Assembly (NCBI GenBank): GCA_015486915.1
Contig: WFQS01000664.1
Span: 1 to 7,634 of the forward strand
Source: Desulfobacteraceae bacterium
GTDB taxonomy: Bacteria > Desulfobacterota > Desulfobacteria > Desulfobacterales > Desulfobacteraceae
Reading direction: 5' to 3'
DNA length: 7,634 nucleotides
In this document: positions 1 through 4,869 of the stretch, piece by piece
How the letters are laid out: every line of letters starts with the position of its first letter
How positions within the stretch are numbered: the stretch's first letter is position 1
Notes under the pieces: model-generated
Database searches by the model: none
What the model was told of the DNA's origin: nothing
Seen by the model: the letters and a program-made list of their open reading frames with translations, nothing else
Made by a program: the position numbers and the translations under genes

Positions 1-85
1 AATGTTCCTGTAAAAAAGATTTTACAGTTGCAGGATCAATTTCCTCTCCGGGCCTCACACTTACTGCACTGTCGATTGTCTGCAT
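1..85 (-). CDS. Phosphotransferase-family (APH-like kinase) protein, N-terminal fragment
   Basis: Only the first 28 codons are inside the window; the gene runs off the left edge. The start is an ATG at 85, preceded on the minus strand by GGAG (95-98) with a 9-nt spacer. The peptide begins MQTIDSAVSVRPGEEIDP and continues ATVKSFLQEH. From memory, the pattern VRxGEExDxxxVxxFL is the usual opening of APH-fold phosphotransferases that accompany acyl-CoA dehydrogenases, the stand-alone counterparts of the kinase domain of ACAD10/ACAD11. No catalytic motif is visible, so kinase activity is inferred only. It lies 48 bp downstream of the TetR gene in the same direction and is probably co-transcribed with it and the dehydrogenase. 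A different protein with a similar N-terminus cannot be excluded on 28 residues. Confidence 0.6.
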   Translation of the reverse strand, partial: MQTIDSAVSVRPGEEIDPATVKSFLQEH

Positions 86-133
86 AAATATGTTCTCCGT
101 TTTTATCTCTTAAAAAATTTTACTTCATGAAAA

Positions 134-817
134 TCATTCAGCAAGACAGAAAGCCTCAACAATACCAATCAGATGATCGGCAAATTCATCCACTGAGACC
201 TTAAGTTTCCTGTATTTCCACCGTTTAAGGTACCATTCCTGCTGCATGGCCTTAATCATGCTGGCAGTTAATTCATGATCCCCTGGCTTGAAAAAACCCT
301 GTTTTTCACCTTTTGCAAGAATATCAGCAAGAATTTTCTGTGTATACTCCTCCATGGATTTAACATCTTCAAACTCAAGGGGTTTTATATTTCTCGCCTC
401 CATGAATGTAAAATAGAACCAGGGCCGAAACAATTCGGACAAAAAAATGTGGGCTTTGATAACTGCCCTTAATTTCTCCCGTGGATCTTCATGAAGACCG
501 GAAATCTGTTCAAGATCCTGCCTGACAATTGTCCACCCCTGGGTGTGAATAATACCAAGCAGCTTTTCCTTACCTGGAAAATATGCGTACAATGCCCCGA
601 GACTGATACCGGTTTTTTCACTGAGATCCCGCATGGTCATCGCCTGGAAACCTTTCTTATAAGCAATTCTAAACACTGCCTTAAAAATTTTCTCAAGATT
701 ATTTACAGCTGTTTTTTCCTTTTTAATCCGCATTAGATTCTTATTATTGCGGAACACTTCCCTTGAAAGATTCTGGTTTGAAATACCATATATTTTTTTA
801 AATTCCGTATAATCCAT
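134..817 (-). CDS. TetR/AcrR-family transcriptional regulator
   Basis: This is a 227-residue DNA-binding regulator with the TetR layout. Residues about 41-90 form the N-terminal HTH domain, including GFQAMTMRDLSEKTGIS and the recognition part SLGALYAYFPGKEKLL. Residues about 95-227 are a helical ligand and dimer domain. The ATG at 817 is preferred because a partial Shine-Dalgarno (AGAAAG) lies 8 nt upstream. The frame stays open to a TTG at 874 and an ATG at 841, neither with a visible ribosome site. About 40 charged residues precede the HTH, longer than the usual short TetR arm. The gene sits 58 bp after the acyl-CoA dehydrogenase and 48 bp before the kinase-like gene, in the same direction, so it is probably operon-encoded and autoregulated. 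The ligand is unknown; an acyl-CoA would fit the neighbours. A candidate operator lies upstream of etfB at 4644-4657. Confidence 0.9.
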   Translation of the reverse strand: MDYTEFKKIYGISNQNLSREVFRNNKNLMRIKKEKTAVNNLEKIFKAVFRIAYKKGFQAMTMRDLSEKTGISLGALYAYFPGKEKLLGIIHTQGWTIVRQDLEQISGLHEDPREKLRAVIKAHIFLSELFRPWFYFTFMEARNIKPLEFEDVKSMEEYTQKILADILAKGEKQGFFKPGDHELTASMIKAMQQEWYLKRWKYRKLKVSVDEFADHLIGIVEAFCLAE

Positions 818-875
818 ACTGAATACTTTCTTTTTGTACATCGATTTAAATGGGTGAACAGCTTTATTCTGCAAA

Positions 876-2069
876 TTATTTATATGTTTTTAATATACGC
901 TTTGCCAGTGAGGTTTTATGGACCTCGTCTGCTCCGTCATAAATCCTTGCAGCTCTTTCATGGCGAAAAAAATATGCCAGAATTGTATCATCGGTCATTC
1001 CCAGTCCACCGTGAACCTGCAATGCCCTGTCCACAATTTTCTGCATGGTATTGGCAACCACAAATTTTATCATTGAAATGGAATCCCTTGCCTTTGAGGC
1101 TCCATTATTATCGATCTGCCAGGCAGAATTAAGGGTGAGAAGCCTTGCAGCCTTAAGTTCTGCCGCTGATTCGGCAATCCAGTTCTGTATGGTCTGCCTT
1201 GTGCCAAGGGTTTGTCCCGAAGGAGAAATCACCCGCTGGTTTGCCCGCCTGCACATCAACTCAAAGGCGCGTCTGCATATGCCAAGCCAGCGCATGCAGT
1301 GGTGAATTCTGCCAGGTCCGAGCCTGTCCTGTGCAATGACGAACCCTTTGCCTTCTTTTCCAAGAAGATTTTTTTGAGGGACCCTGCATGATTCAAAAAT
1401 TATCTCCCCATGGCTGAAATAATCACTTCCTTCATGCCCCATAACCGGAATATTTCGCACAAGGTTGAACCCCTTTGTATCTGCAGGGACAATGATCATG
1501 CTTGCCTTGCCATAGGTCGGCCCGTCAGGATCTGTAACTGCCATGGTGATGGCAAAATCTGCCCCGTCAGCAGCGGTTGTATACCATTTATGCCCGTTTA
1601 TCACATAATCATCGCCATCTTTTACAGCAGTTGTTTCAAGCATCACAGGATTGGAACCCGGCATATCAACCTCTGTCATGGCAAAACACGACCTGATATC
1701 TCCCTTAACTAAGGGATTTAAATAAATCTGTTTCTGCTCTTTTGTGCCGTGTTCATGGAGAATTTCAACATTACCTGCATCCGGTGCCTGACACCAGAAC
1801 ACAAAATGGCCCAGCGGAGATCTTCCAAGCGCTTCCGATACCAGGCCGTGCTCAAGAAGAGAAAGCCCCATCCCGCCGCATTCAACTGGAAAATTGGGTG
1901 CCCAAAGTTCCATTTTTTTTACAATTTTCTGTTTTTCCTTAAGTATTGGCAACAGTTCCCTGAAATCCTTTGTAAGAAATTGTGCTTCAAGGGGAATTAG
2001 TTCTTTTTCAACAAATTCATTTATCATGCCGACAATAGTCTCTATCCTGCCTGAAATTTTAAAATCCAC
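876..2069 (-). CDS. Acyl-CoA dehydrogenase, ACAD10/ACAD11-like clade
   Basis: This 397-residue FAD enzyme of normal family length is expected to be cytoplasmic, oxidising an acyl-CoA and passing electrons to ETF. Visible marks are the N-terminal helical domain (1-115), the flavin-contact motif FAMTEVDMPGSNP (129-141), DGDDYVINGHKWYTT (151-165), the clade-typical GPGRIHHCMRWLG (251-263) and QVHGGLGMTDD (351-361). The C-terminal YDGADEVH (377-384) places Asp378 where MCAD-type enzymes have the catalytic Glu of YEGT; to my recollection this Asp is normal in the ACAD10/11 group. The start is a GTG with a strong ribosome site. It lies 392 bp downstream of etfA and 58 bp upstream of the TetR gene. 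The exact substrate cannot be read from the sequence; medium- or long-chain, branched or 4-hydroxy-derived acyl-CoAs are all possible. Confidence 0.93.
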   Translation of the reverse strand: MDFKISGRIETIVGMINEFVEKELIPLEAQFLTKDFRELLPILKEKQKIVKKMELWAPNFPVECGGMGLSLLEHGLVSEALGRSPLGHFVFWCQAPDAGNVEILHEHGTKEQKQIYLNPLVKGDIRSCFAMTEVDMPGSNPVMLETTAVKDGDDYVINGHKWYTTAADGADFAITMAVTDPDGPTYGKASMIIVPADTKGFNLVRNIPVMGHEGSDYFSHGEIIFESCRVPQKNLLGKEGKGFVIAQDRLGPGRIHHCMRWLGICRRAFELMCRRANQRVISPSGQTLGTRQTIQNWIAESAAELKAARLLTLNSAWQIDNNGASKARDSISMIKFVVANTMQKIVDRALQVHGGLGMTDDTILAYFFRHERAARIYDGADEVHKTSLAKRILKTYK

Positions 2070-2076
2070 TGTTATT

Positions 2077-2082
2077 TCCTCT
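2077..2082 (-). promoter_or_regulatory. Ribosome binding site deciding the GTG start of the acyl-CoA dehydrogenase
   Basis: The minus strand reads AGAGGA 7 nt before the GTG at 2069. No ATG fits the conserved N-terminus here, so this strong purine block supports initiation at GTG with the peptide MDFKISGRIE. Confidence 0.7.
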
Positions 2083-2089
2083 TTAATTT

Positions 2090-2191
2090 TGATGGTCTCG
2101 TAAAAAATCGAAAATGCTATAACTGCTATAAATAATTTCAGTATGTTACAGCGTTAAAAACAGCAAAATCGGATTTTTTACAGGTTTATCA
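2090..2191. repeat. Imperfect terminal inverted repeat, about 100 bp, MITE-like
   Basis: The left end (2090-2111) begins TGATGGTCTCGTAAAAAATC. The right end (2170-2191) contains GATTTTTTAC and ends TTTATCA. Read as reverse complements, the two 22-nt ends agree at about 15 positions, including an unbroken ten-base GATTTTTTAC and a terminal ATCA. The interior is AT-rich and has a short internal duplication (GCTATAACTGCTATAA, 2116-2130). The end TTTTTACGAGACCATCA looks, from memory, like ends of short dispersed repeats in Desulfobacteraceae genomes, but this is unchecked. It could equally be a chance stem in an AT-rich leader. Confidence 0.4.
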
Positions 2192-2238
2192 ATTATATTT
2201 TCATGATCAACTCACAAGCCCGTAATATCTGTTTTTGC

Positions 2239-2352
2239 TTATATTTTTGCTTTTACCTGTAAATGTCCGGCCATTGCCTCATATTTGTCCATCCGAGACT
2301 GAAGAAGCATGTCAAAGCGGGCGATGCCCGCAACCCATTTACCTCTCCTCAA
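2239..2352 (-). CDS. Possible small ORF or decayed gene remnant
   Basis: A minus-strand frame is open from after a TGA at 2377-2379 to a TAA at 2239-2241. From a TTG at 2352 it would give 37 residues, and from an ATG at 2310 only 23. The peptide includes KWVAGIARFDMLLQSRMDKY and then EAMAGHLQVKAKI. Its amphipathic, mixed composition looks more protein-like than random AT-rich translation. There is no good ribosome site for either start; AGGAGAGG at 2343-2350 instead precedes an out-of-frame ATG that stops after eight codons. I do not recognise the peptide. It may be a true small protein, the tail of a disrupted gene, or part of a dispersed repeat. Confidence 0.22.
   Translation of the reverse strand: MRRGKWVAGIARFDMLLQSRMDKYEAMAGHLQVKAKI
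2317..2331. repeat. Perfect GC-rich hairpin GCGGGC-GAT-GCCCGC
   Basis: Six-base arms with a three-base loop stand out in an AT-rich spacer. Neither side is followed by a T-run, so it is not an intrinsic terminator. It lies inside the possible small ORF and may simply encode its AGIAR segment, or be a REP-like palindrome. Confidence 0.5.
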
Positions 2353-2444
2353 TTTCTTGTTTTTTTGTACAGGAATTCAGGGGTTAGGCAATAATGCTGT
2401 GTGAGCAGGTCAAAATATGCGAAAATGAAAATGCTGGCCGAATA

Positions 2445-2476
2445 TTTATCTTTGCTTTAATTTATCTTTGCTTTAA
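2445..2476. repeat. Perfect 16-bp tandem duplication across the etfA stop codon
   Basis: The unit TTTATCTTTGCTTTAA occurs twice back to back (2445-2460 and 2461-2476). On the minus strand this repeats the last etfA codons (Leu-Lys-Gln-Arg-stop). The first stop met ends translation, so the protein is unchanged and the second copy lies in the 3' untranslated stretch. It looks like a recent slippage duplication. Confidence 0.9.
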
Positions 2477-3679
2477 AAATTCTTTTATAAACTCATGCAC
2501 ATCCGCTATGATGCAGATATCTGAATGACGGAATATCGGTGCATCCGGGTTCGTATTTATGCTTACAATAATTTCACTTCCTTTCATGCCGGCAATGTGC
2601 TGGGAGGACCCTGAAATACCGCAGGCGATATAAAGCCTCGGAGAAACCTCAGCACCTGTAATGCCAACCTGATGATCATATCCAATCCATCCCATGTCAA
2701 CAAGTGGTCTTGATGCACCAACAGCTGAAGAAGAAAAACATTCTGCAAACTCAAAAATCTCCTTAAGCCCGTCTTTTTCTCCTATTCCCCGGCCTGCCGA
2801 CACAATAATTTTCGCACCTTTTAACGCCTTGTTTCCACACGCTTTCCTCAAAATCTGCCCGTGGATGATCCGACTGGCAAATTGACCTGGATAAGCTGTG
2901 CTTTTTTGGCATGATTTTCCCTCTGCATGAATATTTTCAACCGCTGCAGAGTCAGTATCCATTCCAGTATCTGAAACCGGTTCTGTTTTCTTAAGGGGGT
3001 AAGATCCGTTAAAAGGGATTTCGCACACAGTGATTTTTCCCTTTTCCATTGTATGATTATTCAAATTATTCATATTATCCCTGAACATACCGGGCATTAT
3101 GGTAAGAACAACAGGGATATCAGGTGCAGGACGTATCATCATGTTTTTTTCATTGCCATAAACAGCACGGGAATAAACAAGGCCGTCATCATCTGAAAAA
3201 ATCGAATTCACCCCTGATATTGATGCTGCATTCAATTTAACACCAAGGCCAAAACCAAAATCCCTGCCCTGTGATGTGTGGGCAATTAATACATGGGAAA
3301 CAACATCCATTTCACTGATCACACGGAAAAGACATGTTTTATACGCATCACCGTCATAGGTTTCAAGTCCTTTAATTTTAAGGCAGATCACATCCATTGA
3401 AGTATGTTCCGCAATCTTTTCTGCAACGGGCAAAGGATCTTCTCCTGGAACAATAATCCTGATCCGGCTTTTCAGCTCCTTTTGTAACTGCATATTCCCT
3501 GAATTTTTTTGTCTTCTTATCTTTTTCTTTTTATCATTCTGCCCTTTTCCACGATCATTGACCGAATATTTTCTGTCTGTTTCAAGTTCTGCAATCCTCA
3601 GGGCAGCTCCGGCAAGTTCCCAGGTTACAGGCCGGATCAGGCCTTGAAAAATTTCAGCAATGACAATTATTTGTTTCAT
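2462..3679 (-). CDS. etfA: Electron transfer flavoprotein alpha subunit (divergent, extended)
   Basis: This is the FAD-carrying subunit of the heterodimeric ETF that takes electrons from acyl-CoA dehydrogenases. It has 405 residues against roughly 310-330 for typical EtfA. Domain I starts MKQIIVIAEIFQGLIRPVTW and resumes at about 72-220. The C-terminal FAD domain (285-405) has SAGRGIG (294-300), VGASRPLVDMGW (320-331), ISGSSQH (355-361) and GMKGSEIIVSINTNPDAPIF (364-383), the classical EtfA signature. Oddities are a Lys/Arg-rich extra segment at about 33-70 (KKKKIRRQK at 50-58), a long Ser/Asp/Lys linker at about 221-285, and GITG (339-342) where most ETFs have GQTG; the adjacent Thr and the Arg of GASR remain. 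The ATG at 3679 has AAAGG 9 nt upstream. It follows etfB by 159 bp and is probably co-transcribed with it. Confidence 0.95.
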   Translation of the reverse strand: MKQIIVIAEIFQGLIRPVTWELAGAALRIAELETDRKYSVNDRGKGQNDKKKKIRRQKNSGNMQLQKELKSRIRIIVPGEDPLPVAEKIAEHTSMDVICLKIKGLETYDGDAYKTCLFRVISEMDVVSHVLIAHTSQGRDFGFGLGVKLNAASISGVNSIFSDDDGLVYSRAVYGNEKNMMIRPAPDIPVVLTIMPGMFRDNMNNLNNHTMEKGKITVCEIPFNGSYPLKKTEPVSDTGMDTDSAAVENIHAEGKSCQKSTAYPGQFASRIIHGQILRKACGNKALKGAKIIVSAGRGIGEKDGLKEIFEFAECFSSSAVGASRPLVDMGWIGYDHQVGITGAEVSPRLYIACGISGSSQHIAGMKGSEIIVSINTNPDAPIFRHSDICIIADVHEFIKEFLKQR

Positions 3680-3838
3680 ATAATAAAACCTTTATCCAGT
3701 TTTTTATAACTGCCATGAGGCAGATCTGAACTGTGTTACTATGCCTCAAAAAATCAGAGATTTTGACAAACATAGAAAGAGTACTTGTTATTTTGTCAAA
3801 ATAGAACTCTTTCTCATAAACTGCCATGAGTCCATTAT
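3680..3838. other. Repeat-rich 159-bp intercistronic region between etfB and etfA
   Basis: etfB and etfA are usually adjacent or overlapping, so a gap this size is unusual. It contains a 12-bp direct repeat AACTGCCATGAG at 3708-3719 and 3819-3830 bracketing most of the gap. Two inverted pairs interleave: TTTTGACAAA (3761-3770) with TTTGTCAAAA (3792-3801), and AGAAAGAGT (3774-3782) with ACTCTTTCT (3806-3814). A separate 7-bp stem is TGAGGCA (3716-3722) with TGCCTCA (3742-3748). No coding frame is convincing. Possible roles are mRNA structure that sets subunit ratio, a protein-binding site, or an insertion scar. Confidence 0.6.
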
Positions 3839-4597
3839 TTAATTAAGATCATGTTTTTTAAAAAAATTAAGCAACTGATTGACTCTGCTTGCCAGATCTC
3901 CCTCTAATACAAGACCATTCCTCGTCTTTTCCGGCGTTTCCGTTGAAACGTAAAATTCTTTTACCCCGCCCCGGTGGGAAAAAATATCTGTCTCTTTCCT
4001 AATAATTATGGTTTTCTGCTCTGCAGCAAGCAAATTGGAAAGGCTGGGATATCTCGGGGTATTAATACCCGCCTGGATGGTCAAAAGAGCTGGCAGTTTA
4101 ATTTCAAGGCAGTCTATAAATCCATTTTCAAGTTCCCGCTCAACCTGAATAAAATTATTTTTAACGGGAAACCAGATTTTTGTCACTCCGGTTGCACATG
4201 GAAAATTCAATAACTCAGCGAGCATGGGCCCGGTCTGGCCATGCATCATATCCTGGGACATGATCCCCGTTAAAATCAAATCATACTTCATCTCTGCTGC
4301 AACAGCAGACAGAAGAGATGCAATGTTAAAAGGCGGTATATATTCTGTTGCTTTTTCTTCATTTCTAAGAACAATCAGGAACCCGCTGTCCGCGCCCATA
4401 CCAAAGGCACGCCGGATAATTTTAAAAAAATTTGATTTTCCAGCAGTGATCACATCCACAGACACAGGAATTACCGGGGTTTGCTTTTGTTTTTTAACTT
4501 TTTCCTTTATTTTAAGAGCTTCTTCCAGTGCAAATTCATCAAACCTGTTCATATCCCCGTTATCATTCATCTGTTTTATGCAGACTAAAATTTTCAT
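3839..4597 (-). CDS. etfB: Electron transfer flavoprotein beta subunit (short N-terminal region)
   Basis: This 252-residue partner of EtfA binds AMP in ordinary ETFs and contributes the recognition loop for dehydrogenases. Matches are MKILVCIKQ at the N-terminus, NRFDEFALEEALKIKE (17-32), AFGMGAD (64-70), DLILTGIMSQDMMHGQTGPMLAELL (in 106-130), VERELENG (152-159) and the recognition-loop region INTPRYPSLSNLLAAEQK (178-195). The open frame extends upstream to a TTG at 4633, but ATG 4597 gives the canonical start. No Shine-Dalgarno precedes it. Between KQ and NRFDE only seven residues remain where usual EtfB has about 25, so the loop that in human ETF carries Tyr16 near the FAD is missing. It is the first gene of the minus-strand cluster, 159 bp before etfA. 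Nothing specifically marks it as a bifurcating ETF. Confidence 0.95.
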   Translation of the reverse strand: MKILVCIKQMNDNGDMNRFDEFALEEALKIKEKVKKQKQTPVIPVSVDVITAGKSNFFKIIRRAFGMGADSGFLIVLRNEEKATEYIPPFNIASLLSAVAAEMKYDLILTGIMSQDMMHGQTGPMLAELLNFPCATGVTKIWFPVKNNFIQVERELENGFIDCLEIKLPALLTIQAGINTPRYPSLSNLLAAEQKTIIIRKETDIFSHRGGVKEFYVSTETPEKTRNGLVLEGDLASRVNQLLNFFKKHDLN

Positions 4598-4604
4598 AAA
4601 ATGA

Positions 4605-4633
4605 AATTTAAACTGAAAAAAACAGCATGTCAA
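4605..4633 (-). promoter_or_regulatory. Predicted sigma-70-type promoter of etfB
   Basis: On the minus strand a perfect TTGACA (4628-4633) is followed by a 17-nt spacer and TAAATT (4605-4610, four of six matches to TATAAT). Only seven bases (TCATTTT) separate the -10 box from the etfB ATG, so transcription should begin at or next to the start codon, giving a leaderless or nearly leaderless mRNA. The absence of a ribosome site agrees with this. Confidence 0.6.
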
Positions 4634-4643
4634 GCAAAATAAG

Positions 4644-4657
4644 AACGAACGTTCATT
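4644..4657. promoter_or_regulatory. Candidate TetR-family operator AACGAACGTTCATT
   Basis: This 14-bp palindrome has 12 symmetric positions and a perfect GAACGTTC core, the style of site bound by TetR-family regulators of acyl-CoA catabolism. It lies 10 bp upstream of the etfB -35 box and about 90 bp upstream of the candidate barrel-gene promoter, so it could act on both directions. Binding by the TetR protein encoded at 134-817 is inference; I found no second copy in front of the TetR or dehydrogenase genes. Confidence 0.5.
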
Positions 4658-4745
4658 TTTTTATATTGCATAATTATTTTAAATTTAAATTAAAACTGCA
4701 CTTTCATAAAAATTTGTAAAAACAAAATTAAATATATTTTAAACC

Positions 4746-4774
4746 TTGACTTTTTTTTGAGTTTTTTTTAAACG
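4746..4774 (+). promoter_or_regulatory. Candidate promoter of the outer-membrane barrel gene
   Basis: TTGACT (4746-4751, five of six) is followed after 17 bases by TAAACG (4769-4774), which keeps the T-A and fourth-position A of a -10 box but is otherwise weak. The spacer is a T-rich tract. The predicted start near 4781 would leave about 90 nt of leader. Weakness at -10 and overlap with a palindrome suggest regulation, but other starts in this AT-rich stretch are possible. Confidence 0.4.
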
Positions 4775-4781
4775 TCGTTTA
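4769..4781. promoter_or_regulatory. Perfect interrupted palindrome TAAACG-T-CGTTTA over the -10 region
   Basis: Six-base arms around a single T coincide with the weak -10 box and predicted start site of the barrel gene. A protein bound here would block the promoter. It differs from the palindrome at 4644-4657, although both contain ACG/CGT half-site cores. Confidence 0.35.
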
Positions 4782-4802
4782 TGTTGTTGATTTAATTTTC
4801 TA

Positions 4803-4832
4803 CCTGCAGGAGCAATGATAATTCTCCGCAGG
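4803..4832 (+). promoter_or_regulatory. Leader hairpin upstream of the barrel gene
   Basis: CCTGCAGGAG (4803-4812) can pair with CTCCGCAGG (4824-4832), giving nine pairs with one bulged A and an 11-nt loop. It would sit in the 5' untranslated RNA, about 37 nt before the ATG. It is GC-rich in AT-rich surroundings and is not followed by a T-run, so stabilisation or translational control fits better than termination. Confidence 0.45.
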
Positions 4833-4836
4833 AATT

Positions 4837-4852
4837 TTAAATGATCATTTAA
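4837..4852. promoter_or_regulatory. Perfect 16-bp palindrome TTAAATGATCATTTAA just before the ribosome site
   Basis: All 16 positions are symmetric, and the palindrome ends four bases before GGGAGG (4857-4862). As DNA it could be an operator placed as a roadblock between promoter and gene. As RNA it could fold next to the ribosome site, though with weak AU pairing and essentially no loop. Function is unproven. Confidence 0.45.
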
Positions 4853-4869
4853 CAAAGGGAGGAAAAAAG

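Larger units (their letters stand above)
2070..2461. other. 392-bp spacer between etfA and the acyl-CoA dehydrogenase
   Basis: No full-size gene is visible on either strand. Read from the etfA side, the spacer holds a 16-bp tandem duplication at the etfA stop, a minus-strand ORF of at most 45 codons, a GC hairpin (2317-2331), and a decayed inverted repeat that ends just before the dehydrogenase ribosome site. A minus-strand TATAAT occurs at 2192-2197 without a convincing -35 box (the best upstream match, TTGTGA, has a 14-nt spacer), so a separate dehydrogenase promoter is possible but not shown. No T-tract terminator for etfA was found. The mixture looks like an insertion scar between two functionally linked genes. 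Confidence 0.6.

Noticed and set aside
8..27. Perfect 8-bp stem CTGTAAAA-AAGA-TTTTACAG
   Set aside because: It lies inside the codons of the kinase-like fragment (VKSFLQ) with no terminator or operator context; chance in AT-rich coding DNA is enough.
1410..1712. Plus-strand 100-codon frame
   Set aside because: It is antisense to the acyl-CoA dehydrogenase; Cys/His-rich composition is typical of shadow translation.
2192..2197. Minus-strand TATAAT as a dehydrogenase promoter
   Set aside because: No -35 box at 16-18 nt; the best TTGTGA is only 14 nt away, so it is mentioned only in the spacer entry.
3748..3764. AAAATC-TCT-GATTTT with T-run on the minus strand, possible terminator after etfB
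   Set aside because: Six mostly A-T pairs are too weak for intrinsic termination, and etfA downstream is expected to be co-transcribed.
3839..4597. Electron-bifurcating ETF interpretation
   Set aside because: No partner such as FixC/FixX, CarC or a bifurcating dehydrogenase is visible, and the flavin-site changes do not match a bifurcating signature I can verify.
4224..4604. Plus-strand 126-codon frame
   Set aside because: It is wholly antisense to etfB, which has strong family motifs; no ribosome site and no recognisable protein.
4598..4633. TTG at 4633 as the etfB start, adding 12 residues
   Set aside because: The extra residues (MTCCFFQFKFHF) do not fit EtfB, the codons overlap the promoter, and MKILVCIKQ is the family-standard start.
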